Positions 12,313 to 25,133 of a stretch of DNA of 64,000 nt are shown piece after piece. The notes under the pieces are model-generated. The model was given only the letters and a program-made list of their open reading frames with translations, had not been told where the DNA came from and ran no database searches. The stretch lies in the NCBI RefSeq assembly GCF_030445035.2, contig NC_080673.1:201808216-201872215 (forward strand), written 5' to 3'. Within the stretch, counting starts at the first letter, position 1. The number at the start of each line of letters is the position of its first letter. This DNA comes from Dasypus novemcinctus. Its lineage: Eukaryota > Chordata > Mammalia > Cingulata > Dasypodidae. Made by a program: the position numbers and the translations under genes.

Positions 12313-13740
12313 GCTAAGACAATTGTGGTGGAATCAGACTTCTCAGAGAAGCTCTTTCCATTTCACCCCCTACCTCAGTGCCTGAGACTTCCCAACACTG
12401 CTCACTCACCCATTCTAATGAATTTTTAAATTGTAATTTTAGCAGTTCCAGCTGTCTCTATACTTTGCAGACAATAGAGTTTTAGTCTAACTGTAAAAGG
12501 AATAGGATTGCTCTCTCTATGAGAAGACAGATTTTTTTTTTTAAGGGAGGACTCATGCTATGGGGAAGAGGCAAATTCATTCATTCATTCAACAATTATT
12601 TCTTGAGCACCTACTGAGTGTAGGAACTATTCTAGGTACCCAGGAGACAGCCGTGAACTGTCTAGGTACCCAGGAGCCCACCAAGCTCTGCTCTTGAGAA
12701 ACTGACAACCCCACAGCAGGCAGCAGACAAGAAACAATCCAACAAGTAAATTGTATGTCAGATGGTAACGAGTATATAGAGAAAAATAGAGCAGGGACAG
12801 GGAAGAGAAGAGGTGGAGGGGGTTCTGGTTTCAAAGAGAAAGGTCAGGCAAGGTCCTGAAAATGGACTTTTGAGCCAAGACCTAAAGAGAAGTAGTGTTG
12901 TAATAAAATGTGATTTGGAAGGGTTGAAAATAAGTGCCTTTGAAAGCATGTGTTTTCTTTTTCCTTTCTACGTGTTTAGAATACAGGAATGATTCCACGT
13001 CCTTCTGCTCAGTCTCGCAAACTTTCAGAGGTGCCTTGAAGCAAGACTTTTCACCGCCTGTTGGTGATGTCAGCATTGTGAGCTCAGGGTCCAAGGCTTT
13101 ATTCTGCCTCTCTCCAGCCTGGGAGAAGCTGAGCAGGTCACTTTACTTCCCTGAACTTTCTTCTCCCCTTTTGAAAATAAAGATGACACCTAATTCACTT
13201 GTTCATTTAACAAATATGCATGGATCCGGTCCTATGTGCCCAGCCCTATACCAGGTGCTGGGATGGAGTGGTGAACAGGATGAAGTCACTGTCTTCACTG
13301 AGTTTACATCCAGTGAGGCACCCTGATGTGTACAAATAGTTACCCTGGTTAAGTGGATGGCAAACAAGACAAAGGGGAGACCATGGGAGCAGCAAGAGGA
13401 GATCAGACTTGGTCTGCAGGTCAGGGATTGCTTTCCTGGGACCTAAAGGGTGAGAAGAATTTAGCCAGGCAGAAGAACAAGGATGGGGTGTGTGTGTATG
13501 TTTTGTGTGCATGTACACCATGTTGAGGCAGGGGGCAGGGAGGGAGTCATTCCAGGAAGGTGGAATGAGTCAGATACAGAACCTGACATAAACAGATGCT
13601 GATACTTCTCAAGGGATTGGGAAAGGGGCAGTAACAGCATTGCTGCAGCTGAAAATTCATCCCCCAAGGTTAGTGTGAGAATTTAAAGAGATCACCAATT
13701 CTTCCTCCTCCAATGGCTGCCAGCCTATTGGTTTCACTTT
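12313..13740. other. Unique DNA with L2/MIR-type relics
   Basis: No gene was found. Sequence at 12575-12760 and 13180-13340 resembles the ancient L2-type motif (Cattcattcaacaa.. ggaactattctaggtaccc; cctatataccaggtgctggg). A short imperfect duplication of 'ctaggtacccaggag' lies near 12632 and 12662. Open frames of 80-130 codons here have no recognisable domains. Confidence 0.5.
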
Positions 13741-14205
13741 GCCAACTGGTTTGCCTCGTGATCCTGGTTACCCTGGTGAGCAAGGAAGGGATGATGAAAA
13801 GGACCAAAAGGATGATGTTGGCCCAAATGGGCCTCCTGGTCTTGTAATTCCTAAGCCTGGGACTGGTATAACTTGTAAGAGAAAAAGGAAACATTGGGTT
13901 ACCTGGCTTGCCTGGAGAAAAAGGAGAGTGAGGGGTTCCTGGGATACAGGGCCCACCTGGCCTTTCTGGATCTCCAGGAATTGCCATCATGGATCCTCCT
14001 GCCCTCTGGCTTTCCTGGAGAGTGGGGCCAGAAAGGACATGAAAGTCTACCTGGACTTTCCCTTCCTGGATCTCCTGAACTTGATGGGCTGCCTGGTCCT
14101 CCCAGCCCTCATATCCCACGTCGTGATAAGACAGTGAAGCAGCCCTCCAGACCCGCCAGGATCTCCAGGTGACAGAATTCCAAGGAGAACGAGGAGTGAA
14201 AGGAC
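13741..14205 (+). pseudogene. Type IV collagen retrocopy fragment (most like alpha-5 chain), frameshifted
   Basis: Gly-X-Y collagen sequence is visible across different frames: [27 protein letters not shown], then [32 protein letters not shown] and PHIP. The combination of the [12 protein letters not shown] and SLPGSP.LDG..PPHIP landmarks matches a type IV collagen triple-helix segment, in my recollection best COL4A5; the exact chain is uncertain. Several small frameshifts and stops, the lack of introns over about 150 codons, and a position next to L1 5'UTR and LTR sequence point to a dead processed copy. Edges are approximate: 13741 is where collagen similarity begins and about 14205 where it fades. 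Confidence 0.72.
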
Positions 14206-14339
14206 TCCACTAATATGGATTCAGGTCCACCCTGATTCAGTTGGGCCACACCTAGACTAATAGCACATCTTTAAAGGGCCCTTTTATAAACAAGCTCACA
14301 TGCACAGAGATGCAGACTGAGATTAAGAGCATGTGGAGG
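14206..14339 (+). mobile_element. MaLR-like LTR fragment
   Basis: A short block with 'ccaccctgattcagttgggc', 'acctagactaatagca' and 'cccttttataaacaagctca', the arrangement seen in the middle of MaLR/MLT1-type LTRs. It is bounded by the collagen retrocopy and the L1 5'UTR. Low information. Confidence 0.45.
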
Positions 14340-16669
14340 ATTGTGGGAAGATGGCAGAGTAAGAAGCTTTAGGAATTGGTTCCTCCAACAAAACAACTAC
14401 TGAATTGGAAGGAATCATCTAAATCAACTAAGTGGAAACTCTGGATTCTAGTAGAACACGGTGTGGCATCTGAGGAAGGGCTGGAGGAGGAGGCTGGTAA
14501 ATTGCAGGAAATGCTGGTGAATCTCACAATCTGTGCAGTGGCTACCATCCCCTATCCCTCAACCTCATAGCAGGAAGCAGGAGGGTTTACTGCCCCCTGC
14601 TCCTGGTGCAGCTTACTGGTGGCAGAATGTGCTATAACCATCTAGTTCTCCAAAATCTGGGCATGTGCAGTCTGATCACTGATCACTGCTCTTCATTCAG
14701 TTATTTCAGATCACTAGGGGTCAGCTCTGAGAGCAGCCAGTGTTTTAACCCCCTTGAGACAAAAGTAGCAGAGGAGTCTTAAGATAGTACCCTTCCTCAA
14801 AACTATAAAACAGCTGAAGGACTGCAGTGACTCAGCAAGTGCCAAATCAAGAAAATTCTGTTTTAATAGCCATAGGAGAAGTTCCTGACAATTTTGCTGT
14901 CCACCCCTCTTCAACTCCCTATTATGGTGTGCAGCCAGCCTATGCTCCCATTGTGGGTCCCTTGCCCTGTTCAGGAGAAGAAAAGAACCCCACTGGGCAT
15001 ACTGGGGTGGCTGTATGTTGGTGCCAATTAATTGGGAGGTAGCATCAAAACTGACCTAGGAAAATCCTCCTAGGCTCACCTTCCCAGAATTTACCCTCAA
15101 TGCAGAAACAGCTGTGAATACCTAGTCAAAGTAGCCTGAGCAAAGGCTAATCACATATGTAAGTCATACAATAGAGGACCAGGGAAAAGGAGAAAGTCAA
15201 TTTCATAGGTAGTAGAGGGGACATTCAAATTGTGGTAAACAGGGGAATTCCTAAGTCCACTGGCAAGCACAAGCTCTGCACAAGACAGGCTCAGAAAGGA
15301 TAGAGAGGACCCTGCACTTTGCATTCACCTTGGGCTGAACTCCTTGATAGGGGGACTAATCTCTGAAGGACAACACTGGCCAATGCAGAGCAAATTTGCA
15401 GAAATTATATAAGGTATTATTTGCATTGGTTTGCTTGGTTTTCTTAGCTCCTGACACTCAAGGAAATCTCTGTCATCACATGAACTGGATACAAACTCAA
15501 GAAACAGACAGCTCAGGGGCTAAATTCCAGATTTAACACTTCACGATATTAAAATGTACAGTGTAACAAAAAGATTACAAGGAAAACAAAGAATCAAGAA
15601 ATGATAGTCCATACAAAAGAATAGGAAAAATTCCAGAAAACATCAATGAAGAAGACAGACTGTGTACATAAAGAACAGAGACAAAAAAAAAAAATTCTCA
15701 ATATGCCGAATAAGATAAAAGGAAATACAGGGAAAGATCTAAAGACTATCGGGGGAAATGAACAATATGATACAAAAAAGAGATAAAAATTTTAAAAAGG
15801 GACCAAACAGAAATACTAGCATTGAAGACCACAAAGACCTCAAAGAAAACTGTCCTAGAGGGTTTCACTGCAGATTAGAGTTGGCAGAATAATGAATCAA
15901 TGATTCAAAGACAAGACAATTGAATGAGTCAGTCTAAGGAACAGAATGATAAATTAATTTTAAAAAGCATAAATAGGAAGCAGACTTGGCCCAATGGAGG
16001 GTGTCTGCCTACCTCATGGGAGGTCTGCAGTTCAAACCCCAGGCTTCCTTGACCCATGTGGAGCTGGCCCATGCACAGTGCTGATGCGTGCATGCACAGT
16101 GCTGATGCATGCAAGGAGTGCCCTGCCACGCAGGGATGTCCCCTGTCTAGGGGAGCCTCCCTGTAAGGAGAGCCACCCAGTGCAAAAGAAAGTTCAGCCT
16201 GCCCAAGAATGGTGCTGCACACACGGAGAGCTGACACAACAAGATGACTCAACAAAAAGAAACACAGATTCCTGATGCCACTGATAAGGATAGAAGTGGT
16301 CACAGAAGAATACACACCGAATGGACACAGAGAGCAGACAAATGGGGGGTGGGGGGAAGGGGAGAGAAAGAAATAAAAATAAATCTTAAAAAATAAAGCA
16401 TAAATAACCTAAGAGACCTGTGGACTACATTAAGAGTACCAATATATACATTATGAAAGTCCCAGAAGGAGAAGAAAGAGGCAGAAGGAATATTCAAATA
16501 AATAATGGCAGAAATTTTCCCAAACATAGCAAAAGACATGAATATGCACATTCAAGAAGTTCAATGAATCACAGAAGATGAACTCAAAGAGAAAAGTACA
16601 CAGATACAAAGTAGTCAACCTGTCAAATGTCAAGGGCAAAGAGTTCTGAAAGCTGCAAGAGAAAGGCAA
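14340..16669 (+). mobile_element. L1 copy 3, 5' part (5'UTR and ORF1)
   Basis: Begins with the L1 5'UTR landmark 'tgtgggaagatggcagagta' and continues through about 1.2 kb of 5'UTR into A-rich ORF1 sequence (about 15570-16669). A SINE interrupts ORF1 at 15976-16394. ORF1 breaks off at 16669 where another L1 has inserted, and resumes at about 23857. No intact frame remains. Confidence 0.8.
15976..16394 (+). mobile_element. DAS SINE with internal duplication
   Basis: Sense DAS SINE flanked by the duplication AAAGCATAAATA (15964-15975, 16395-16406). The A box (CTTGGCCCAATGG) and B box (AGTTCAAACCCC) are present. A 20-base segment (gcatgcacagtgctgatgc) occurs twice in tandem near 16070-16110; the other copies have it once. 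The tail is G-rich then A-rich. Confidence 0.9.
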
Positions 16670-17711
16670 CTTCTGGGAAGATGGTAGACTAGAAAGACAT
16701 GGGACTCTCTTCCCCTCCAGAAAAATAACTAGAGGAGAGTCTGAAACTGCCTAGGAAAAGATCTTCCAGGGTTAAGGACACCAGGTCAAGGCTGGACATT
16801 GTCCAGAGGAGAGAGGGACAAAGAAGGGAAATCACAGCAACAGAACTGTGAGTTGAAACCAGCAGCAGCTGCTGCTGGCACTCTTCCCCAAACTAAAGAC
16901 ACTTCAGAATTCTCAGGCCTCTGGGCCTGCCACTACAGATAAAGGGGGTTCCAGGGATCTACCACCCCAGGAAAGGGGAGAGAGAGGGACATAGCCTAAG
17001 ACTGACACAGCTTCTGACATGTAAATTTTGTCTCCTGTGTCCCACCAGCCCTTCCAGGATGGGTGGGACCATGCAGTGGTGTGCCCTGGGAGCCAGTGAA
17101 GAACTGGTAGCCTCCCTCCCCAAGGCCCTAGGTAGTGAGTCTACAACCAATTACTGGGTCCAGGGGCCAGTTTTGAGGAACCAATCCAGGTCAAGCCAAG
17201 AATGAAAAAGCAGTGGTAACACACAGCCTCCTGCCACTAAATCCCTACAAAAGAAAAAGAAATTGAGCCTCTGAGTAAACTACATCCTAATCAGATACCT
17301 AGACATCAGAAAAAATAATGAACCATACTCAGAAAATAGAAGACATGGCCCCCAAAATAAAAAGGAATATATTAAAGCCCCAGAAGAGACACAGAATTTG
17401 AGAGAACTAATCAACAAGATGCATACACATTTCCAAAATCAAATTAATGAGTTGAAAGGCAATATGTTAAAGAGATAAATGACATCAAAAAGACATTGCG
17501 CAAGTGCAAAGAAGAATTTGAAATCCTGAACAGAAAAGTAACAGGACTCATAGGAATGAAAGACACAATAGTTGAGTTCAAAAACATATTAGAGGCATAC
17601 AACAGCAGATTCGAAATGAAAGACTAAAGAATAAGTCATACCAAAGACAGAACAGCTAAATTTGAATAGAGCAAAGAATGGGAAAAATTGAGCAGGGGCT
17701 CAGAGAGTTGA

Positions 17712-18164
17712 ATGACAACAGGAAACAACAACATATGTGTCATGGGAGTTCCAGAAGGAGAAGAGAAGGGAAAAGGGGCAGAAAGAGTATTTGAGGAAAT
17801 AATAGCCAAAAATTTCCTAACTCTCATGAAAGAAATGAACTTACATGTCCAAGAAGCACACTGTACCCCAATCAGAATAAATCTGAATAGACCTACTCCA
17901 AGATGCACACTATTCAGAATGCCAAATGTCACAGATAAAGAGAAAATTCTCAGAGCATCAAGGGAGAAGCAAACCATCACATACAAGGGACGTCCAGTAA
18001 GACTTAGTGCAAATTTCTCTTCAGAAACTATGGAGGCAAGAAGACAGTGGTATGAAACAATGAGGATACCGAAAGAGAAAAATTGCCAGCTGAGAATTAT
18101 TTATCCAGCAAAATTGTCCTTCAAATATGAAGGTGAGCATAAAATAGTCACAAACAGAAACTAA
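17712..18164 (+). pseudogene. L1 ORF1p remnant (RNA-binding and C-terminal domains)
   Basis: An open stretch of about 150 codons in L1 copy 4 containing VMGVPEGEEKGKGAERVFEE (start of the RRM-like domain) and LRASREKQTITYKGRPVRLS (C-terminal domain). This is the nucleic-acid chaperone half of L1 ORF1p. The N-terminal coiled coil upstream is broken by stops, so no complete protein is made. Confidence 0.82.
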
Positions 18165-19056
18165 GAGTGTTTGAAAAAGAATCCACCTTTGCAGGAAATA
18201 TTAAAGGGAGCCTTAGAACCTAAAAGAAAAAGACAGGATAGAGAGGCTTGGAGGAGAGTATAGAAGAAAGAATAGCAGAAAGGATAACCAAAAGTGTAAA
18301 AAGACAGACAGAAATATGCTGTGATATATGACAACCAAAGAATAAAATGGTGGAAGTAAATAGTGCAATATCATTGAATGTGAATGGATTAAACTCCCCA
18401 GTCAAAAGATACAGGCTGACAGAATGGATAAAAAAACATGAGCCCATCCATATGATGCTTACAAGAAACTCACCTTAGACTCAGGGATACAAAATAGCTA
18501 AAAGTGAAAGGTTGGGAAAAGATACTCCATGTAAATAGTAACCAAAAAAGAGCAGGGTAGCTATACTAATATCAGACAAAATAGACTTTAAAAGCAAAAA
18601 AGTTATAAGAGACACAGAAGGCCATTATATATTAATAAAAGGGACAACCCACCAGGAAGATATAACATTTATAAATATCTATGCATCTAACCAGGATGCC
18701 CCAAAGTACATGAGACAAACTCTGGGAAAAGTGAAGGGAGAAATAGACATCACTACAATAATTGTAGACTTCAGCACCCACTCACATCATTAGATCAAAC
18801 AACCAGACAGAAGATGAACAAGGAAACAGAGAACATGAACAATATGATAAGCAAATTAGACCTAACAGACATACAGAACACTGCATCCAAAATCGGTGGT
18901 TTATACATTCTTCTCAAGTACCCTTGGATCTTTCTCCAGGATAGACCACATGTTAGGGCAAAATGCAGTTCTCAATAAATATAAAAAGATTGAAATTATA
19001 CTAAGCACCTTCTCAGATCATAGTGGAATGAAACTAGGAATCAATAATAGATAGGA

Positions 19057-20353
19057 GTTACCTCCTGAGAGCCTCCGTGTTGCTCAAATGTGGCCAGTCT
19101 TGGAGCCAACCTCAGCATGTAAATGCATTGTCTTCCCCCCAGCATGGGACATGACTCCCGGGGATGAACCTCCCTGGCCCCGAGGGATTACTACCAAGTA
19201 CCAGATAATGATGTAACTAGAAAATGACCTTGAATAAAAGGGTCAACTCAGACCAGCAGAATATCTCAGCGAACATATAATATCAGGAGTTAAAAATGCT
19301 TCTTGACCTGAATAAAAGGGGGAAATGGAAAGGACAAATGAGTTTATATGGCTATGAATCTCCAAAGAAGAGCTGGGAGGTTATCAGAGGGGTCGCCCTT
19401 ATGCACACCTTGGCAGAGTCCCAGAGACAGATAAAGTAGATACAACCCCAGGTATTGGTTCTTCTGAGGGCTACAGAGACCCACACATTCTATGGTCATG
19501 GCAGATGGAGTTCAGTGCCATATCAGTTGGCCCTACTTTGAAGTTTGTGTTTCTGTGTGATGGAACTGGACTCAGATGTGATCTTTGTTCACAAGTCTCT
19601 CCTGTTACTTTTACTGGATCTGTAGTTGGTGCTGGGGTTTAGTGTATACCCAGGGGACCTGAATCTCTGGACTGTCCATGTGATAGCCAGGCCCTGAGCC
19701 TCAACAGAGTAGCAACTCCTACACTCTGGTTTATTGGACTTACCCCACTCAGCTAACATGGAGGTGAAGAAGGTCAACCACCACACCATGAAGCCAAGAG
19801 TGCCTACAACTAAAAGCAGGAGGATTGCATCCAGCATCCATGTGGAATCTAAGTCCCCTCTTGATACCTATGTGGAGTGGACACAACCATTCCAAGGTCC
19901 ACAGGATGGAGGAATAGAGTATGGATTAGAATGGACTTACTGATATTCTATTCATGAACTATTGTGATTAGTAATCGAAGAAAATGTAGCATTGATCTGG
20001 AGAAAGTGGCCATGGTAGTTGCTGAGGGTAGGGAGTGGGAAGAAGAGATGTGATGTGGGGGCATTTTCAGGATTTGGAGCTGTCTGGGTGGTACTGCAGG
20101 GACAGTTACCAGACATTGTATGTCCTTCCATGACCCACTGAGTGCACTGGGGGAGAGTGTAAACTATAATGCATTCCATTGACCATGTGATGCAGCAGTG
20201 AATGAATGTCCCATGATGATGGAGGAGGTTGTTTTTATGGGAGGAGTGGGGTGAGGGGGGTGGGGATATATGGGGACCTCATATTTTTTGAATGTAACAT
20301 TAAAGAAATAAAGACAAAAAATAAATAAAAAAATAAAGTGAATATAACAAAAA
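19057..20353 (+). mobile_element. Long non-coding retroposon family, copy D (1297 bp)
   Basis: A clean insertion in the L1 ORF2 endonuclease/RT junction with 11-bp duplications AATAGATAGGA (19046-19056 and 20354-20364). It starts 'gttacctcctgagagcctcc' and ends with 'gaatgtaacattaaagaaat' and an A-rich tail. No coding frame exceeds about 80 codons. Compared with the copy at 32910-34630 it is 5' truncated by about 490 bases. Confidence 0.9.
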
Positions 20354-20383
20354 AATAGATAGGAAATATGTAAATTTGCAAAT

Positions 20384-21905
20384 GTGTGGAGGCTAAACAA
20401 CACACTCTTAAATAATCAGTGGGTCAAAGAAGAAATTGCCAGTGAAATCAGTAAATATATTGAGAAAAATGAAAATGAGAACACAGGTTATCAAATTTTA
20501 TGGGATACAGCAAAGGCAGTCTTGAGAAGGAAATTTATAGCCCAAATGCCTATCTCGAAAAAGAAGAAAGAGCTAAACTCAAAGATTTAACTGAACAACT
20601 AGAGAAACTAGAAAAGGAACAGCAAACCAATCCCAAAGCAAACAGAAGAAAAGAAATAATAAAGATTAGAGCAGAAATAAATGAAATTGAGAATAAAAAG
20701 AGAAAATCCGCAAAACCGAAAGCTGGTTCTCTGAGAAGATCAATAAAATTGACAAACCCCTAGCTGGACTAACAAAGAAAAAAAGAGAGAAGATGCAAAT
20801 AAATATAATCAGAAATGAAAGGGGGAAATTATGGCTGACCCCATAAAAATAAAAAGGATCATAAGAGGATATTATGAGAAACTATATGCCAACAAACTAG
20901 ACAACCTAGGTGAAATGGACAAATTCCTAGAAATAAATGAACAACCTACACTGATGCTACAAGAAATACAAGAACTTAACAATTACATTTAAAGAGATTG
21001 AATCCATCATCAAAAATCTCCTAGCAAAGAAAAATCTAGGACCAGATAGCTTCACATGAATGCTCCAAGCATTCTGAAAAAAAATTAATACCAATTCTGT
21101 TTAAGCTCTTCCAAAAAATTTTAGAGAAGGAAAAATTACCCAATACATTTTATGAAGCCAACATCACCCTAATACGAAAGCCAGATAAAGATACTATAAG
21201 AAAAGAAAATTACAGACTAATCTCTTTAATGAACATAGGTGCAAAAATTTTCAACAAAATACTTGAAAATTGAATCCAACAGCATATTGAAGGACTTATA
21301 TATCTCAGCCAAGTGGGATTTATTCCTGGTATGCAAGGATGGTTCAATGTAAGAAAATCAATCAACATAATACACCACATTAACAAATTGAAGGAAAAAA
21401 AACACATAATACTCTCAATTGATGCAGAACAGGCATTCAACAAAATCCAGCATCCTTTTTTGATAAAACACATCAAAATATAGGAATAGAAGGAAAATTC
21501 CTCAATATGATAAAAGGTGTATATGAAAAACCCATGTCCAGCATTGTACTCAATGGAGAAAGGTTGAAAGTGTTCCCTCTAAGGTCCAGAACAAGACAAG
21601 GATTCCTGCTGTCATCAGTTATTCAATATTGTACTAGAAGTTATAGCTAGGGCAATTAGACAAGAAAAACAATTAAAGGCATCCAAATAGGAAAAGAGGA
21701 AGAAAAGTCTCTCACTTTGTTTGCGGATAACATGATCCTGTACTTAAAAAATTCTGAAGTATTCACGACAAAGCTACTTGAGCAAATAAATGAGTTCGGC
21801 AAAGTGGCAGGACACAAGATCAACATGCAAAAGTCAGTAATGTTTTTGTACACTATTACTGAACAATCTGAGGAGGAATCAGGGGGAAAAATCCATTTAG
21901 AATAG
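20384..21905 (+). pseudogene. L1 ORF2p reverse-transcriptase remnant
   Basis: The continuation of L1 copy 4 ORF2 after the 1.3-kb insertion. Readable pieces include a linker with KKRKSAKPKAGSLRRSIKL (20700-20760) and the RT palm near 21720, where the expected FADD reads FADN. The loss of an active-site Asp and several frameshifts make it inactive. Confidence 0.8.
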
Positions 21906-22385
21906 TAACAAAAAGACTCAAATATGAAGGAATTAGTTTAGTCAAAGAAGTACAGGACCTATACGCAGAAAACTACAAAACAATGCAAAAAGAAATTTAA
22001 AAAGACCTAAAAAGTGGAAAGACATTCCATATTCATAGATTGGAAGAATAAATATCATCAATCTTACCCAAATAAAGATGTCAATTCAATCTTACACAAA
22101 CTGATTTAAAGTTTCAATGCATACCAGTAAAAATCCTAACAGTTTACAGAATTAGAAAAGGCAATTACCAAATTCATTTGGAAGGGAAAGTGCACCCGAA
22201 TAACCAAAAGCATTTTAAAAAAGAAGAGTGATGTGGGATGAATTTCACTGCCTGACCTTGAAACATATTACAAAGCTAGAGTGGTCAAAACAGCATAGTA
22301 CTGGCATAAAGACAGACACATCAATCAGAGGAATAGAACTGAGAATCCAGAAATAAACCCTTGCATATACAGTCAACTGGTTTTT

Positions 22386-22609
22386 TGTTTTCGTTTTTTT
22401 CTTTTTTTTTTCTTTTTTTATTCATTTTTTTAAAATATTACATTCAAAAAATATGAAGTCCCATTCAACCCCACCGCCCCCACCCCACCACTCCCCCCAC
22501 AGCAACACTCTCTCCCATCATCATGACATATCCATTGCATTTGGTAAGTATATCTCTGGGCATCACTGCACCTCATGGTCAATGGTCCACATCATAGCCC
22601 ATACTCTCC
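22386..22609 (-). mobile_element. Long non-coding retroposon family, copy E (224 bp, antisense)
   Basis: The 3' end of the family in minus orientation (leading poly-T, then the C-rich complement of the G-rich run). It is flanked by CAACTGGTTTTT at 22374-22385 and 22610-22621 within L1 ORF2. Confidence 0.9.
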
Positions 22610-23843
22610 CAACTGGTTTTTGACAAACCTACCAAGTTAATGAGACGAAACAGTCTCTTCCACAAACAGTGCTGGGAGCACTGGCTATCTATAACCAAAA
22701 GAATGAAAGAGGACCCCTATCTCATTCCCTATACAAGAATCAACTCAAAATGGATCAAAGACCTAACTATAAAAGCCAGGACCACAAAACTACTAGAATA
22801 AATTTAGGGAAACATCTTCAAGACTTTGTAGTGAGTGATGGTCTCTGGACTTTATACTCAAAGCATGTGCAACAAAAGGAAATATAGATAAGTGGGACCT
22901 CCTCAAAATTAAACAGTTTTGCACCTTACAGGACTTTGCCAAAAGAGTGAAAAGGTAGTCAACTTAATGGGAGAAAATATTTGGAAATCACATATCCAAA
23001 AAGGGTTTAATATCCAGGATATATAAAGGGATGTTACAGCTCAGCAATAAAAAGACAAATTATCCAATTAAAAAATGGGCAAAAGGCCTGAATAGACATT
23101 TGTCCAAAGAAGAAATACAAATGGCAAAAAAACACATGAAGAAATGCTCAACATCACTAATGATTAGGGAAATGCAAATAAAAACCACAATGAAATACCA
23201 TTTCACACCTATCAGAATGGCCACTATTAAAAAGACAGAGAACTGCAAGTATTGGAGAGGATGGGGAGAGATAGGAACACTTATTCACTGTTGGTAGGAA
23301 TGTGGAATGGTACAGCCACTGTGGAGGGCTGTTTGGCAGTTCCTAAAATTGTTGAATAAAGAGTTGTCATGTGACCCTGCAATACCACAACTGGGTATAT
23401 ACCCAGAATAACTGAGAGCAGTGACATGAACAGACATCTGCACACTGATGTTCATAGCAGCATTATTCACAATTGTCAAAAGATGGAAATAGCCCAAGTG
23501 TCCATCAACAGATGAATGGATAGATAAGCTGTGTTGTATTTACACAATGGAATATCATACAGCTGAAAGAAAAAATGAAGTCATAAAGCACATGACAACA
23601 TGGATGAAGCTGGAAGGCATTATGTTCAGTGAAGCAAGCCAGACACAAAAGGATAAATACTGTATGATTGTGTTGCTATGAACCAAATATATTGTGTAAC
23701 ATATTGTATGATTCAAAAAAAGTATATGTATCCAGTACATCTAATTGAGAAATGTATGTTTTTATTCAGCCGTATTTTCTTTTTCTTTTTAAATTATTGT
23801 GTATATTTCCAATTATTCAATATATAAAATAAAGTTAAAAAAA

Positions 23844-24335
23844 GAAAAGAAAAGCAATGTGTTATGTACAAGAGAGTCCCAATAGGATTAAGTTCAGATT
23901 TCTCTCCAGAAAGCATGGAAGCAGAAGGGCAGTGGTATCACATTTTTAAAGTCAATAGAAAATAAGTACCAAACAAGAAATTTATATTTGGCAAGACTGT
24001 CTTTCAAAAATGAAGGTGAGATTAAGACATTCCCAGAAAACGAAGGTTTCAGGAGTTTGCCAGCACTAGACCTGCCCAGAGGCAAAGCTAAAGGGAGTTC
24101 TTGAGACTGAAAGTAAAGGACACTGGACAGTGGATCAAAGAGACAGGAAATAAAAAAGACTTTCAGGAAAGGTATATAGGTAACCATAAATACACATGGG
24201 TAACCATAAATACCAGTACTAATGTATTGTAGTTCTTAGTACGTAACTCCACTTTTTATTTCTTACAGTTTCAAAAATGAAAATACACAAAAAGCAATTA
24301 TAAATCTATGGTTTCAGTAACAATTAAATAAATAA
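23844..24335 (+). mobile_element. L1 copy 3, continuation after nested L1
   Basis: ORF1 C-terminal sequence resumes at about 23857 ('tgtgttatgtacaagagagt'), with the 'agatttctctccagaaagca' landmark, and continues into the inter-ORF region before fading near 24335. This restores the reading interrupted at 16669 and proves that the intervening 7.2 kb is one insertion event. Confidence 0.8.
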
Positions 24336-25133
24336 ACAAGATCACTGAAGAGAGGTTTGCTCCCTCTCTGTGGGTGCTGAAGGCCTAGGGGTTCTTTCTT
24401 TCGATCCTATCATTCTGCTCTCCCACTGGCCTATAGGAGCACTGACTGCCCCTGTCATTTCCCCTTGTAACCTCTCAGTTACAGTTCATCTTCACACACA
24501 TGCACATACAGAGAGAGAGAGACAGAGAGACAGAGAGAGAGAGAGAAAGACCTAACTAGAGATTCTTGTGTCCATTTTGCAGACAAGAAAACTGAGCACT
24601 TCTCCTGGGAGAAGTGATATTAGTGACACCTTATTATCAAGTCAGTTCAGCGTGTGTGGCTTGCCCCGGCACCAGGCCAGTGGGGTGGAGCTGGAACAGT
24701 GCTCATGGAGCCCCTAAACCTTATACTGGAGAAGGGCCTCTCAGCTTCCTGTAAAGAACCCTAATTTCCAGATGCTCACAGCTTTTATGGGAAATTCCTG
24801 GAAGAAGCAAGATGCTTATTCTTACGCTTCCAGGTGTGGGGGAGCCTTCCCGGGTGTTAATCTTGGCCCCATCTCCGGGCAGCTTGCAAATCTGGGCACA
24901 TTACTTAACCATATGCCTCAGTTCCCCCATCTACAAAATGGGAACCACAGAGGCCCTTGCCTTGCCGAGTTCTGAAGTACAACAGTGTTATTACATGGAC
25001 CATGCTATGAACAGACCCTGGCAACAGAGTAAGTTCTCAGGATTGGCTCAAAGACCTCCTACTGGACCAAAGGTCGCTAGCACACTGGGGAGCTGTCCCA
25101 GCATGGCTTGTGGCCCGGGGGGGAGGGGGTAAC
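24336..25133. other. Unassigned DNA with simple repeat and MIR relic
   Basis: A (CA)/(GA)-rich microsatellite at 24493-24551 and a plus-strand MIR relic at about 24870-25050 ('acttaaccatatgcctcagt', 'ctacaaaatgggaaccacag'). Nothing else is recognised, and there is no gene. Confidence 0.55.
24493..24551 (+). repeat. (CA)n/(GA)n compound microsatellite
   Basis: A short CA tract passes into an imperfect GAGA tract. Confidence 0.9.

Larger units (their letters stand above)
16670..23843 (+). mobile_element. L1 copy 4, near full length, inserted in L1 copy 3
   Basis: Starts with the L1 5'UTR landmark 'ttctgggaagatggtagact' and ends in an A-rich tail. Diverged target duplications AAGAGAAAGGCAA (16657-16669) and AAAGAAAAGCAA (about 23845-23856) flank it. 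Layout: 5'UTR to about 17300; ORF1 about 17300-18165; ORF2 endonuclease about 18330-19056; reverse transcriptase about 20870-21910; C-terminal region to about 23670; a short 3'UTR. Two later insertions lie at 19057-20353 and 22386-22609. ORF2 is broken by many stops, and the catalytic FADD box reads FADN at 21720-21731. Confidence 0.88.

Noticed and set aside
13739-14172. Functional collagen gene
   Set aside because: Gly-X-Y register changes frame several times and there are no exon boundaries or splice sites.
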